A DNA stretch of 64,000 nt from Gordonia jinghuaiqii (GCF_014041935.1 NZ_CP059491.1:558001-622000), one strand, 5' to 3'; positions 27,148 through 39,496 are shown, numbered from the stretch's first letter. Numbers and translations are program-made. The notes: generated by a model from the letters alone, not told the origin.

Positions 27148-29246
27148 CCGCCGACGCGACTCTCCTCTCCGTGCGGGACCTGCGGGTGGACTTCGGGAGC
27201 GAGGCCGGGATCGTCGACGCCGTCCGCGGCCTGAGTTTCGACCTCCGGCCCGGCCGGACGACGGCGATCGTCGGCGAGTCCGGATCGGGTAAATCGGTGT
27301 CGGCCATGGCCGTTCTCGGGCTGCTCCCCGAATCGGCACGGGTATCGGGATCGGTCACGCTGCGCGGACGTGAGCTGATCGGCTTGTCCGACAAGGAGAT
27401 GTCGGCCATCCGCGGCCAGGACATCGCCATGGTTTTCCAGGACCCGCTGTCGTCGTTGACGCCGGTCTACACCGTCGGTGCGCAGATCGTCGAGGCATTG
27501 CGCGCCCACCGGTCGATCACCTCCACGCAGGCATGGGGGCGGGCAGTGGAACTGCTGGACCTCGTCGGGATCGGCGATCCGGTCCGCCGGGCCAAGGCGT
27601 TCCCGCACGAATTGTCCGGCGGCATGCGGCAACGCGTGATGATCGCGATGGCCATCGCCAACGATCCGTCGGTGATCATCGCCGACGAACCGACCACCGC
27701 GCTCGACGTGACGATCCAGGCGCAGATCCTCGACGTTCTGCGCACCGCCCAGCGCGAGACCTCCGCCGCGATGCTGCTGATCACCCACGACCTCGGGGTG
27801 GTCGCGGGCAGCGCCGACGACGTCGTGGTCATGTATGCCGGTCGCGCGGTCGAGACCGCCGACGCCGACACACTTTTCGCCCGGCCGCGGATGCCGTACA
27901 CGATCGGCCTGCTCGGGGCGGTCCCACGCGTGGACCGGCGAACCGACGCGCTGATCCCGATCCCCGGCACCCCTCCGATCCTCATCGATGTGGCCGACGA
28001 GTGCCAGTTCGCGCCGCGCTGCCCGGTCGCGATCGACGAATGTCGCAGTACCGAGCCGGAGTTACGTGATGCGGGCGACGCCCGCCGGGTGGCATGCATC
28101 CGGGTCGGTGAGATCGACGCCGACGGCACCCTCGACGGCAGGCCGGTCTTCGAGATTCCTGAACCATCCGCTGCCGCTTATCATTCCGACGCGACCGAGC
28201 CGGCCGGCACGAGCGGTGCGGAACGCGACGATCGGCAGACGGTGCTCGACATCGCGAACATGACCAAGGTGTTCCCGCTCACCAGCGGGTTGCTCAAGCG
28301 CCGGGTCGGCTCGGTGCGGGCGGTGAACGACATCAGCTTCGACATCAGGCGCGGCGAGGCAATGGCACTCGTCGGCGAGTCGGGGAGTGGTAAGTCCACC
28401 ACCCTGCTCGAGATCATGGAGTTCGCCCAGCCCGCCGGGGTGGTGCGCATCGGCGGCGTCGATCCGGCGTCGGTGCGCTCACGGCAGGCGCGTGCACTCC
28501 GCCAGAAGGTCTCCATCGTCTTCCAGGATCCGTCCGACGCGCTCGACCCGCGGTTCACCGCGTTCGACATCGTCGCCGAACCCTTGCGAGCCCTGGGGAT
28601 TCCGAAGGACGAGACGGAGAGACGGGTGGCCGACCTGATGGCCCGGGTGGGTCTGGACCATGTTCACTCCGACCGGTTCCCGGCGGCGTTCTCCGGCGGA
28701 CAGCGACAACGACTCGCGATCGCCCGGGCGCTGGCGGCCGACCCCGAGCTGATCATCCTCGACGAACCGCTGTCGGCGCTCGACGTCTCGGTCCAGGCCG
28801 GGATCGTCAACCTGATCCGCCGTCTGCAGTCCGCCGGAGATGTCGCATATCTCATCGTCGCCCACGACCTCTCGGTGGTCCGCCACCTCGCCGATCGGGT
28901 CGCGGTGATGTACCTGGGGGCGATCGTCGAGTCCGGTCCGACGGATGCGGTCTTCGGCCGGCCCGCGCATCCGTACACCCGTGCCCTGCTGTCCGCGGTG
29001 CCTGTCCCGGATCCCCGCATCGAGCGGGAACGCCGTGCGATCGTCCTGCGCGGTGAACAACCCAGTGCGACAGAGGAGATCCTCGGTTGCAGTTTCGCCG
29101 GGCGGTGCCCGTTGTACAGCAGGCTCGCCGACGGACAGCAGCAACTCTGCCGCACCACGATCCCCCTTCTGCAGCCGACGATCGAGGAGCGAGCCGCCGG
29201 CGCCGATCACCGGGCGGCCTGCCATTTCCAGGAGGCGGAGCTGTGA
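27144..29246 (+). CDS. fused dual ATP-binding protein of the peptide importer (DppD-DppF)
   Basis: A 700-residue protein with two complete ABC ATPase units. Unit 1: GESGSGKSVS, LSGGMRQRVMIAMAI, and IIADEPTTALD. Its oligopeptide-type C-terminal extension carries the cysteines CQFAPRCPVAIDEC, likely an iron-sulphur-type cluster. Unit 2: GESGSGKSTT, FSGGQRQRLAIARAL, and IILDEPLSALD, ending with CSFAGRCPLYS. Mycobacteria have a similarly fused DppD. ATG 27144 overlaps the permease stop; the frame is open to 26991 inside that gene. Confidence 0.93.
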   Translation: MTADATLLSVRDLRVDFGSEAGIVDAVRGLSFDLRPGRTTAIVGESGSGKSVSAMAVLGLLPESARVSGSVTLRGRELIGLSDKEMSAIRGQDIAMVFQDPLSSLTPVYTVGAQIVEALRAHRSITSTQAWGRAVELLDLVGIGDPVRRAKAFPHELSGGMRQRVMIAMAIANDPSVIIADEPTTALDVTIQAQILDVLRTAQRETSAAMLLITHDLGVVAGSADDVVVMYAGRAVETADADTLFARPRMPYTIGLLGAVPRVDRRTDALIPIPGTPPILIDVADECQFAPRCPVAIDECRSTEPELRDAGDARRVACIRVGEIDADGTLDGRPVFEIPEPSAAAYHSDATEPAGTSGAERDDRQTVLDIANMTKVFPLTSGLLKRRVGSVRAVNDISFDIRRGEAMALVGESGSGKSTTLLEIMEFAQPAGVVRIGGVDPASVRSRQARALRQKVSIVFQDPSDALDPRFTAFDIVAEPLRALGIPKDETERRVADLMARVGLDHVHSDRFPAAFSGGQRQRLAIARALAADPELIILDEPLSALDVSVQAGIVNLIRRLQSAGDVAYLIVAHDLSVVRHLADRVAVMYLGAIVESGPTDAVFGRPAHPYTRALLSAVPVPDPRIERERRAIVLRGEQPSATEEILGCSFAGRCPLYSRLADGQQQLCRTTIPLLQPTIEERAAGADHRAACHFQEAEL

Positions 29247-30910
29247 CACGGCTGTGGTGCCTGATCGCATCGGTGGGGCTGGTCGTCGCGTGTGTCGCCG
29301 GTTGTGGCGCCGCGGTGGACGTCGGCGAGGCGGTCCACACCGAAGGAGCGTCGCTCAATCCCCAACCACGCGAGAACCTGCGGGAGGGAGGGAGTCTCAC
29401 CACAGCCCTCACGGAGGTCTCCCCGCAGTGGAACACCTTCCACGCCGACGGGTCGGCGTACACGCTGGCGCTGTGGCGCTGGTACAACCCGGTCCTCGCC
29501 TACTTCTCACCCGACGGTGTGTACTCACCGAACCCCGACTACCTGACCGATGTGCGTACGGAGACCGTCGACGGTGACACGGTGGTCACCTACACGATCA
29601 ACCCCGATGCGTTCTTCAACGACGGCACCCCGATCGACTACCGTGCCTTCGTCGAGACGTGGCGCACCAGCAGAGGTCTCGACGACCGGTACATCGTGAG
29701 TTCGACCGACGGATACAGCCAGATCGACTCGGTGACCCGCGGAGTCGACGACCGGCAGGCGGTCGTCCGCTTCGACGGCGTCTACGCCTGGCCCGACGGC
29801 CTCTTCAACCTCGTGCTGCACCCGAAGGCCGCCGACGCCGACACCTACAACAAGGGATACGTCCAGAATCCGCACCCGGAGTTCGGTGCCGGCCCGTACA
29901 CGATCGCCTCGTATGACAAGAACGCCGGAACCGTGGTGTTCGAGCGCAACCCGAAATGGTGGGGTGAACCGGGCAAACTCGATCGTCGGGTGTTCCGTCA
30001 GCTCGAGTCGCAGGCGGCGTTGAACGCCTTCCAGAACGGCGAGATCGACGCCACCGGGGTCGCGGCGAAGGACGCCCGCGCACGGGTGCTGACGATGAAC
30101 GGCGTCGACATCCGAACCGCCGCCTCACCGCAACAGGCGTTGCTCGTCCTCAACCTCGACGCTCCGATCCTCGGTGATCCGGTTGTGCGGGAGGCGGTCA
30201 TGAAGGCCATCGACCGGGCGACATTGGCCCGCATCAGGTTCACCGGCCTCAACTACACCGAGGAGCTGCCCGGCTCGCTGTCGCTGTATCCGTTCCAGCC
30301 GGGCTATCGGGACAACCTGGCAGGGGTGGTCTCCTATGACCCCGACCAGGCCGCGGCGTTGCTCGAGCGTGCCGGGTGGCGCAACGGAGGCGGCGACACC
30401 GACGACGGTATCCGGACCAAGGACGGCAGGCGTCTGTCGCTGACGCTTCCCAATGTGGGCGACGACACCACCGGCCTGAACCTGTCACGTGCCCTTCAGG
30501 CGATTCTGGCGAAGGTCGGTATCGACCTGGTCGTGCAGCAGCGGCCGTCGTCGGACTTCTCGAAGGTGGTGGTGAACAAGGAGTTCGACCTGTTCATGAT
30601 GGGTTTCCAATCGAGCGACCCGTTCGGGATGGCGTACTTCTGTCAGGTGTGGTGCAGCGATTCACAGTTCAACCCGGCCGGAGCGGGAACGCCTGAACTC
30701 GATGCACGGATCCGCGCGATGTCTCGGATCGGTGATCCGATGGCCCAGATCGCCGCGGGCAACAAGGTCGAGCACGAGGCCTTCGAGCAGTACTCCAACC
30801 TGCCGTTGTTCAACGGTCCGGCGATGGTCGCGGTGAAGAGCGGTCTCGCGAACTACGGTGCCGGCCAGTTCTACGTCGGGCCGATCGAGGACATCGGCTG
30901 GGAGAAGTGA
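29243..30910 (+). CDS. peptide-binding lipoprotein of the ABC importer (DppA-like)
   Basis: A 555-residue family 5 solute-binding protein. The signal peptide LWCLIASVGLVVACVAGC ends in a lipobox (VAGC), so it is anchored on the outer face of the membrane. The family signature appears around DGTPIDYRAFVETWRTSRG and NPHPEFGAGPYTI. GTG 29243 overlaps the ATPase stop and has GGAGGCGGAG upstream. Last gene of the operon. Ligand is probably di- or oligopeptides; other family 5 ligands cannot be excluded. Confidence 0.9.
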   Translation: MTRLWCLIASVGLVVACVAGCGAAVDVGEAVHTEGASLNPQPRENLREGGSLTTALTEVSPQWNTFHADGSAYTLALWRWYNPVLAYFSPDGVYSPNPDYLTDVRTETVDGDTVVTYTINPDAFFNDGTPIDYRAFVETWRTSRGLDDRYIVSSTDGYSQIDSVTRGVDDRQAVVRFDGVYAWPDGLFNLVLHPKAADADTYNKGYVQNPHPEFGAGPYTIASYDKNAGTVVFERNPKWWGEPGKLDRRVFRQLESQAALNAFQNGEIDATGVAAKDARARVLTMNGVDIRTAASPQQALLVLNLDAPILGDPVVREAVMKAIDRATLARIRFTGLNYTEELPGSLSLYPFQPGYRDNLAGVVSYDPDQAAALLERAGWRNGGGDTDDGIRTKDGRRLSLTLPNVGDDTTGLNLSRALQAILAKVGIDLVVQQRPSSDFSKVVVNKEFDLFMMGFQSSDPFGMAYFCQVWCSDSQFNPAGAGTPELDARIRAMSRIGDPMAQIAAGNKVEHEAFEQYSNLPLFNGPAMVAVKSGLANYGAGQFYVGPIEDIGWEK

Positions 30911-31000
30911 CAATCCGGCCGTCTACCACAAGCCACTGACATCTTTGGGGATCAAGGCCTCGGCGGTAATCGTTGCAGGACAATGAAAGTCGGTATAGCA

Positions 31001-31016
31001 TCGAACCTACATTCGA
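31001..31016 (+). promoter_or_regulatory. SOS/LexA-like box upstream of the DUF222-HNH gene
   Basis: TCGAACCTACATTCGA is close to the mycobacterial SOS box (TCGAAC-N4-GTTCGA), with a single arm mismatch. It sits 26 bp before ATG 31043. Several 13E12-family genes of M. tuberculosis are known LexA targets. Confidence 0.55.
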
Positions 31017-31042
31017 ACTATCGGCTCCGGGGGGTGACCGTC

Positions 31043-32662
31043 ATGTCCGACACCGCAGAGGTGAACGACGTCGACACTCCACTGTCGCGAGCGTCGGAGT
31101 TGGTGGCCGAACTGCACCGGATCACCACAGAGTTGCAGACCACCGACCTGTCCCGTTGCACCGACACCGAGCTCGTCGACGTAGCCGCCGGCACCGAACG
31201 GGCCATCGCCCGGATCACTGCCGCCGGCGACCGGCAGATCGTGGCGATCATCGACCGCGACATCCCCGGCAAGACCGGGCACCGCAGCATCACGCAGTTC
31301 ATGACCCACCGGCTACGGGTGTCTGATCCGCTGCGGCGCACCACACACCGCAACGCCCTGGCCACCTTCACCAATCATCTCGGCGAATCCCTCGACCCCG
31401 AGCACCCCACACTTGCCGAGGCCTTCGCCGACGGCGAAGTCGGTACCGCCCACGTGCGGGCCGTCATCGATGTGCTCGACCAGATCCCGCATGCGGTCGA
31501 GCACGACGTCAAAGTCGCGGCCGAACGACAGATGACCGAGATCGCCATCGCCCACACCCCCGCCGACATCACCAACCTCGGCGCCCGACTCCTGGCCCAC
31601 CTCGACCCCGACGGCACCCTGGCCGACGACACCGACCGCCAACGCCGCCGCCAACTGTGGGTCAACCGCCAACGCGCCGACGGCACCGCCAAGATGACCG
31701 CCACCCTCACCCCCGAACTCGCCGCCCGGGTGACGATGCTGCTGGCGGTGTGGGCCAAACCCGGAATGAACAACCCCCAAGACCCGCTCAGTCCACACGG
31801 GGCCTACACCGATGCCGACCCCGCACAACTCGACACCGCCGCGGCCCGCGACGACCGCACCCCGGCCCAGATCAACCACGACGCCCTCAACGCCCTGCTG
31901 ACCGCGGTCTTCGACGACGGGCTGCTCGGTGAGAGCCACCGCGGACTGCCCGTGCAAGTGATCGTCAAAGCCGACCTCACCGATCTGATCCGCGAAGCCG
32001 GACTGGCCACCACCGTCACCGGCACCCTCATCCCCATCCCCGACCTGATCGAGATGGCCGCGAACACCACCGTGCAGCCATGGCTGGCGATCTTCAAAGA
32101 CGCCACCGCCGTCCCGCTGTACTTCGGCCAGGGCAAACGCCTCGCGACCCGCGAGCAGAGACTGGTCTCCTTCGCCCGGCCCGACGGCGAGGTGTGTTCG
32201 GCCCCCGGCTGCGGCCAACCCGCCGCCCACGTCGAGATCCATCACGCCCAACTCGACTGGGCCGCCGGTGGACTCACCGACATCGACGACCTCACCCCCG
32301 CATGCCCCACACACAACCGCATGGTCGGTGACCGACCCGGCCAATGGACCACCCGAATGCAACGCTCCGGCCCCGACGAAGGCCGCTGCGTGTGGCGGCT
32401 CAACGCCGAGCCAGGAGCACCACCCAACCCCGAACACATCAACCGGCGCCCCGATATCCCGGATCGGCTGGCCAGCCACCTGGCACAGGTGCGCAACGAC
32501 ATCCACGGACCCCAGACGTCCGGCAATGCTCCACGCCTGTACGCCCGCCGCATCATCGACCAACGATTCATCATGGCCGGCCCAGCCGACCAGCCGACTC
32601 CTACGACTCCCGCATCGTCGGTCATCGAGAAACGCCTCGAAGAACTCCTCACCCGAGTCTGA
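31043..32662 (+). CDS. DUF222 / 13E12-family HNH endonuclease-domain protein
   Basis: A 539-residue protein of the actinobacterial 13E12 repeat family. The N-terminal helical DUF222 domain occupies about residues 20-370 (RKRHRRQ-rich core with AHVRAVIDVLDQIP). The C-terminal HNH segment holds CSAPGCGQPAAHVEIHHAQL...LTPACPTHNRMV with paired cysteines and HH. Activity and role of the family are uncertain. I start at ATG 31043 because the in-frame ATG 30983 lies upstream of the SOS-like box. A second, diverged member lies at 60303-61541 in the opposite orientation. Confidence 0.85.
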   Translation: MSDTAEVNDVDTPLSRASELVAELHRITTELQTTDLSRCTDTELVDVAAGTERAIARITAAGDRQIVAIIDRDIPGKTGHRSITQFMTHRLRVSDPLRRTTHRNALATFTNHLGESLDPEHPTLAEAFADGEVGTAHVRAVIDVLDQIPHAVEHDVKVAAERQMTEIAIAHTPADITNLGARLLAHLDPDGTLADDTDRQRRRQLWVNRQRADGTAKMTATLTPELAARVTMLLAVWAKPGMNNPQDPLSPHGAYTDADPAQLDTAAARDDRTPAQINHDALNALLTAVFDDGLLGESHRGLPVQVIVKADLTDLIREAGLATTVTGTLIPIPDLIEMAANTTVQPWLAIFKDATAVPLYFGQGKRLATREQRLVSFARPDGEVCSAPGCGQPAAHVEIHHAQLDWAAGGLTDIDDLTPACPTHNRMVGDRPGQWTTRMQRSGPDEGRCVWRLNAEPGAPPNPEHINRRPDIPDRLASHLAQVRNDIHGPQTSGNAPRLYARRIIDQRFIMAGPADQPTPTTPASSVIEKRLEELLTRV

Positions 32663-32735
32663 TTGCTGCGCAGCGCCGCTCACCGGGGACGTCGTTCGCC
32701 CCGGCGGGTGGTGGTTGCGACGTGGTCTCGGACTC

Positions 32736-35422
<2,687 letters not shown>

Positions 35423-35552
35423 TGTAGTTGTTGTCGTGCGTCAGCCACGATACATCCTGCTGCTGCGAGATCCATCGCGCTCGGCGTGCGCCGGGGAGGT
35501 GTTTCGCGCGATCGGGTGCGAAAGACAGCGGTTACGGTTCCGTAAGGTACTA

Positions 35553-35568
35553 TGTGATCCGTGTCACA
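35553..35568. promoter_or_regulatory. perfect CRP/GlxR-type site
   Basis: TGTGATCCGTGTCACA matches TGTGA-N6-TCACA exactly. It lies 88 bp before the small GNAT gene and about 130 bp upstream of the thiC riboswitch on the other strand. A second palindrome, TTACGG-tt-CCGTAA (35532-35545), lies beside it. The rest of the 35324-35655 gap holds only the riboswitch. Confidence 0.6.
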
Positions 35569-35655
35569 AGTGGGCTCCCATCGCGAGAAGCGGCGGCGCA
35601 CACAGTGACCGGGCAACGTGATCGGACAACGTGTCCCAGAGGTGAGGAGGGGTAG

Positions 35656-36003
35656 GTGCGGCGCAAGTATCGTCACCGGCCACCGCAATCGGCGAAGTCG
35701 ATTCTGCAGCAGATCTCGCAGGTGGTGCACAACCGAGACCGCGACCGCTTCGAACTCTGGGTTGCCGGCGACCTCGTCGGAGTCGCCGGCTACTCGACCG
35801 AGACCGTCGACGGCGAAACCACGATCACCGTGCTGCACACGGTTCTGTACGACGAGTACAGCGGCCATGGTCTCGCCACGCGACTCACCCGCACCGTCAT
35901 CCACTACGCCCGTGACCAGGGTGCGCGGATGAGGCCGGTGTGCACGTTCACCAAGCGCTACCTCGACACGCACCCGGGAGTGGTCGACCTCGCGCCGGTG
36001 TGA
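35656..36003 (+). CDS. small GNAT-like acetyltransferase (YjdJ type)
   Basis: A 115-residue protein of the minimal GNAT group. GLATRLTRTVIHYARDQGARMRPVC corresponds to the acetyl-CoA loop and following helix, and TFTKRYLDTHP is the typical ending. GTG start with GAGGAGG upstream. The acceptor is unknown. The promoter region carries a CRP-type site. Confidence 0.8.
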   Translation: MRRKYRHRPPQSAKSILQQISQVVHNRDRDRFELWVAGDLVGVAGYSTETVDGETTITVLHTVLYDEYSGHGLATRLTRTVIHYARDQGARMRPVCTFTKRYLDTHPGVVDLAPV

Positions 36004-36030
36004 GTGGCCGAGGTAGCAGCTTCGGCGCGC

Positions 36031-37695
36031 TCAGTCGGCGGTGGCCAGCAGTGTCTCCCGCAGCACCTTCTTGTCGATCTTGCCGACCGCGGTGACCGGG
36101 AGTGTCGTGACCACGCGGACCACGTCGGGAAGTTTGAACGACGCCAGTCCGCGCTCGGCGAGGAACGTGCGAAGCGTTCTCAGCTCCAGCGGCCGTTCCG
36201 ACGGGTGCTCGTGGGAGAGCACGACGGCCGCGCAGATCTTCTCGCCGAGGGCGTCGTCGGGTAAGCCGACCACCGCGACCTGACGGATCGACGAGTGGGC
36301 GAGGAGGTTCTCCTCGACGTCGTCGGCGGCGACGTTCTCGCCGGCCCGCACGATGGTGTCCTTGATGCGCCCGGTCACCGCGAGGTGGCCGGAGGGCAGG
36401 CGGGTGACCTTGTCGCCGGAGCGGTAGAACCCGTCGGGTGTGAAGGACTTCTCGTTGTGGGCCGCGGCCCTGTAGTACCCGCGGATCGTGTACGGCCCGC
36501 GCACCAGCAGCTCGCCCTCCTCGCCATCGGGCACGTCGGCGCCGTCCTCGTCGACGACGCGAACCTCGTCGAACTCCGACATCGGTGAACCCTGCACCTC
36601 GTGGACGAGATCGCGGGGTTCGTCGGGCCGGGTGTAGCAGATGAGGCCCTCGGCCATGCCGAACACCTGCTGTACGACGTCGCCGAGTGCCGCATCGAGC
36701 GCGACGGCGTCGGGCTGGGCCAGTTTGGCGCCGCCGACCTGGAGCAGCCGCAGCGAGCTGATGTCGGCGGGCTCCCATTCGGTCGCCGCACACCACAGTT
36801 GTGCCAGGGCCGGGACCAGGGCGGTCACCGTGACGCGGTGGGCTTCGATGAGGTCGAAGGTGTTGTCCGGGCTCGGATTGTCGGTGAAGACCACGTGGCC
36901 GCCGACGAGGAACGTCCCCAGGATTCCCGGGCAGCACAGCGGGAAGTTGTGCGCCGCGGGCAGCGCCACGAGGTAGGTGTCGTCGGCGGTCAGGCGTGCG
37001 ACCTCGGCGGACCGGCGGGCGTTGAGGTCGTAGTCGTCGTGGGTACGCGCGATGAGCTTGGGCAGCCCGGTGGTGCCGCCGGACACCAGGAACAGCGCGG
37101 GGATCGTCGGATCGGGGTCGGCCGGCAGTTCGACGGCCGACGGGTCGGCGTCGGGGATCGCGGCGAACGGTCCGGGATCGCCGGAGATGAAGATCTGGGC
37201 GACGCCGGGGACGCGGGCCTGCAGCTCGGTCGCCAGGTCGCGGAAGTCGAATCCGCGGCGGCCGTCCTCGCCGATGTAGGCGACGGCGTCGGCGCCCGCG
37301 GCCAGATGGGCGATCTCGGTGATCCGGTGGGCGGGCAGCGTCATCACCGGCACGACGCCCGCGCGGAGCAGGCCGACGAGGGTGACGGCGAAGTCGAGGG
37401 AGTTGTTCTGCTGCAGGACCACGCGCAGGCCGGGACGCAGCCCGGCGTCGACGAAGCCTGCCGCCCGCCGGAGCGTCGCGCGGCGGAACTCGGCGTAGGT
37501 GAGTGTCCGCGGTCCGTCGACGGTGGCATCGGTGACCGCGGGGGAGTCCGGTGTGCGTTCGGTGGCGAGGTCGAGGCCCGCGAACAGCGGAAGGCCCCGG
37601 AAGATCCCGGCGTCCCGGTATCGCTGGGCCTCGGCCTGGGCATACGGGGTGAAGCCGTCGAGCAGGTCGGTCACGTGGTCGAGGTGCGTCGGCAT
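36031..37695 (-). CDS. mbtA: salicyl-AMP ligase (MbtA/EntE family)
   Basis: Activates an aryl acid and loads it on an aryl carrier domain. The 554-residue adenylating enzyme has the family P-loop SGGTTGLPKLIARTH, the aryl-site region PAAHNFPLCCPG, and the C-terminal hinge GRIKDTIVRAGENV with catalytic Lys in AVGKIDKK. EntE-type ligases share these, so DHB or salicylate are both possible. The neighbouring salicylate synthase and lack of entA/entB argue for salicylate. ATG 37695 is preferred to TTG 37707. It is divergent from mbtI across two iron boxes. Confidence 0.85.
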   Translation of the reverse strand: MPTHLDHVTDLLDGFTPYAQAEAQRYRDAGIFRGLPLFAGLDLATERTPDSPAVTDATVDGPRTLTYAEFRRATLRRAAGFVDAGLRPGLRVVLQQNNSLDFAVTLVGLLRAGVVPVMTLPAHRITEIAHLAAGADAVAYIGEDGRRGFDFRDLATELQARVPGVAQIFISGDPGPFAAIPDADPSAVELPADPDPTIPALFLVSGGTTGLPKLIARTHDDYDLNARRSAEVARLTADDTYLVALPAAHNFPLCCPGILGTFLVGGHVVFTDNPSPDNTFDLIEAHRVTVTALVPALAQLWCAATEWEPADISSLRLLQVGGAKLAQPDAVALDAALGDVVQQVFGMAEGLICYTRPDEPRDLVHEVQGSPMSEFDEVRVVDEDGADVPDGEEGELLVRGPYTIRGYYRAAAHNEKSFTPDGFYRSGDKVTRLPSGHLAVTGRIKDTIVRAGENVAADDVEENLLAHSSIRQVAVVGLPDDALGEKICAAVVLSHEHPSERPLELRTLRTFLAERGLASFKLPDVVRVVTTLPVTAVGKIDKKVLRETLLATAD

Positions 37696-37718
37696 GAGTT
37701 CATTCAAACACGCCGCAG

Positions 37719-37735
37719 GGTAGGGTAACCTTACT
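37719..37735. promoter_or_regulatory. DtxR/IdeR-like iron box of mbtA
   Basis: TAGGGTAACCTTA core (37721-37733), resembling the TTAGGTTAGGCTAACCTAA iron-box consensus, 24 bp before the mbtA start. Confidence 0.6.
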
Positions 37736-37787
37736 GGTCGTCGCGAGTGGGGGTTCGTTCCGCTGTCGACCCAGGGGGATACCTTGA

Positions 37788-37801
37788 TTAGGCTGCCCTA
37801 A
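37788..37801. promoter_or_regulatory. DtxR/IdeR-like iron box of mbtI
   Basis: TTAGGCTGCCCTAA, nearly palindromic and very close to the iron-box consensus, 53 bp before the mbtI start. It would repress the mbtI operon when iron is sufficient. Confidence 0.75.
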
Positions 37802-37854
37802 GATCCCTAGGATCATCGGTGCCTCACCGCATCACGACCGGAGGAACGAAGGAC

Positions 37855-39195
37855 ATGTCGCTGACAACCGAATCGCACGCCGCGGGGTTCGTCGACCTGC
37901 CGGCGCCCGCGTCGCCGCTGAGTGAGGCCGACGCCGCACGGATCACGGCGGCCTGGGCGGGCTCCGGGGAGTTCGGTGACCACGTCGTCTACGAGCGGAA
38001 CCGGCGCTGGACCTTCGCGGCCGGTGTTCGCGCCCGAGTCGTGATCACCCGGGACGAGGTCATCGTCGACGACCAGGGCAACCGCACGACCACCGCATGG
38101 CACGGAGACCCGGCCGACGCCCTCGCCGCCGCGACCGCGGCGCTGTCCGACTCCGACTGGCGCGTGTACGGCTGGGTCGGCTTCGACTTCTGTGCGCCGT
38201 ACCACGGCATCCTCGATCGCGTTCCCGCCGACACCGTGCTCGCGCACCTGATCGTCCCCGAAATCGAGGCGGTCGTCGACGCGAACGGCGTCGACACCGG
38301 CACCGCCGACCCCGACCGTGCGCGCAGACTCCTCGAGATCGCCTCGGCGGCAGAGCTTTCCGGCGAGTCCCGGCCGGTCGATGTCAGTGCCGACCCCGAC
38401 GACTACCGCGGCCGCGTCGCCACGGCCATCGCCGAGATCCACAGCGGGCGGTACCAGAAGGTCATCCTCTCGCGCGCCGTCGACATCCCCTTCGAGGTCG
38501 ACATCCCCGCGACCTATGCGCGCGGCCGCGCCGACAACAATCCGGCACGCTCCTACCTGCTCTCCCTCGGCGACCTGCAGGCCGCCGGTTTCAGTCCCGA
38601 ACTCGTCGTCGCGGTGCACGGCGACCGCACCGTGGTCACCGAGCCGCTCGCCGGGACAAGGGCTTTCGGGGTCTCGGTGGAACGCGATGCGGCTGCCCGC
38701 GCCGAGCTGCTCTCCGATTCCAAGGAGATCGCCGAGCATGCCATGTCGGTGCGCGCCTGCTTCGACGAGATCGCCTCGATCGCCGTCGACGCCACCACTG
38801 CGGTGAGCGAGTTCATGGAGGTGCGTGAGCGCGGTAGCGTCCAGCACCTCGCATCCACCGTCCAGGGCACCCTCGCCGACCACGAAACACCCTGGCGCGC
38901 ACTGGAGGTCGTGTTCCCGTCGATCACCGCGTCGGGCATACCGAAGACCCCGGCCGTCGAGGCGATCGACCGCCTCGAGTCGCGTCGCCGCGGTCTGTAC
39001 TCGGGCGCGATCCTGACCGCGTCGTCGACCGGAGAACTCGAGGCGACCCTCGCCCTGCGCACCATCTTCTCCTCCGTCGACGGGGCGTGGCTGCGTGCCG
39101 GCGCCGGCATCGTCGCCGAGTCGACGCCCGAGCGCGAGTTCACCGAGACCTGCGAGAAGCTCGGCAGCGTCGCCCCCTATGTGATCGCACGCTGA
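37855..39195 (+). CDS. mbtI: salicylate synthase (MbtI-like)
   Basis: Converts chorismate to salicylate. The 446-residue chorismate-utilising enzyme matches MbtI closely along its second half: GRYQKVILSRAV, EPLAGTRAFG, SKEIAEHAMSVR, VRERGSVQHL, ASGIPKTPAVEAI, RRGLYSGAIL, LRAGAGIV and PEREFTETCEKL. Length and these stretches fit MbtI/Irp9 better than EntC/DhbC, which are about 390 residues. ATG 37855 has GAAGGA 6 nt upstream; ATG 37819 is weaker. First gene of an operon with the carrier protein, dehydrogenase and acyltransferase. Confidence 0.88.
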   Translation: MSLTTESHAAGFVDLPAPASPLSEADAARITAAWAGSGEFGDHVVYERNRRWTFAAGVRARVVITRDEVIVDDQGNRTTTAWHGDPADALAAATAALSDSDWRVYGWVGFDFCAPYHGILDRVPADTVLAHLIVPEIEAVVDANGVDTGTADPDRARRLLEIASAAELSGESRPVDVSADPDDYRGRVATAIAEIHSGRYQKVILSRAVDIPFEVDIPATYARGRADNNPARSYLLSLGDLQAAGFSPELVVAVHGDRTVVTEPLAGTRAFGVSVERDAAARAELLSDSKEIAEHAMSVRACFDEIASIAVDATTAVSEFMEVRERGSVQHLASTVQGTLADHETPWRALEVVFPSITASGIPKTPAVEAIDRLESRRRGLYSGAILTASSTGELEATLALRTIFSSVDGAWLRAGAGIVAESTPEREFTETCEKLGSVAPYVIAR

Positions 39196-39241
39196 TCACC
39201 GGATACGTTCCTTCGACCATCACCATCTCAGGAGTCACCAC

Positions 39242-39496
39242 ATGTCCGACAACATCACCGAAGCCCTGCGCGGCATCCTCGAGGAAGACCTCGACCTCGC
39301 GCTCGGTGACATCAGCCGCGACTCCCAGCTGATCGACGACCTCGGTCTGGACTCGGTGGCGTTCGCCATCGGCGTGGTGGCCATCGAAGAGCGTCTCGGC
39401 GTGAAGCTGTCCGAGCGCGAGCTCTTCGAGTCCAAGACGGTCGGCGATCTCGAGGATCTGATCCGGTCGAAGGCCGACGCAGCAACTCCCAGATGA
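39242..39496 (+). CDS. mbtL: acyl carrier protein (MbtL-like)
   Basis: An 84-residue carrier protein. The phosphopantetheine serine lies in [11 protein letters not shown] at residue 38. Placed immediately before an acyl-CoA-dehydrogenase-like gene (4-bp overlap) and with a fatty-acyl-AMP ligase elsewhere in the locus, it matches the mycobactin lipid module MbtL-MbtN-MbtM. It should carry the fatty acyl chain of the siderophore. Confidence 0.8.
   Translation: MSDNITEALRGILEEDLDLALGDISRDSQLIDDLGLDSVAFAIGVVAIEERLGVKLSERELFESKTVGDLEDLIRSKADAATPR

Noticed and set aside
37802..37814. GATCC-cta-GGATC hairpin before mbtI
   Set aside because: Too short and without context; probably chance within the promoter.
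37855..39195. Isochorismate synthase EntC for a catechol siderophore
   Set aside because: Length (446 residues) and many stretches match salicylate synthase MbtI, and no entA or entB is present.
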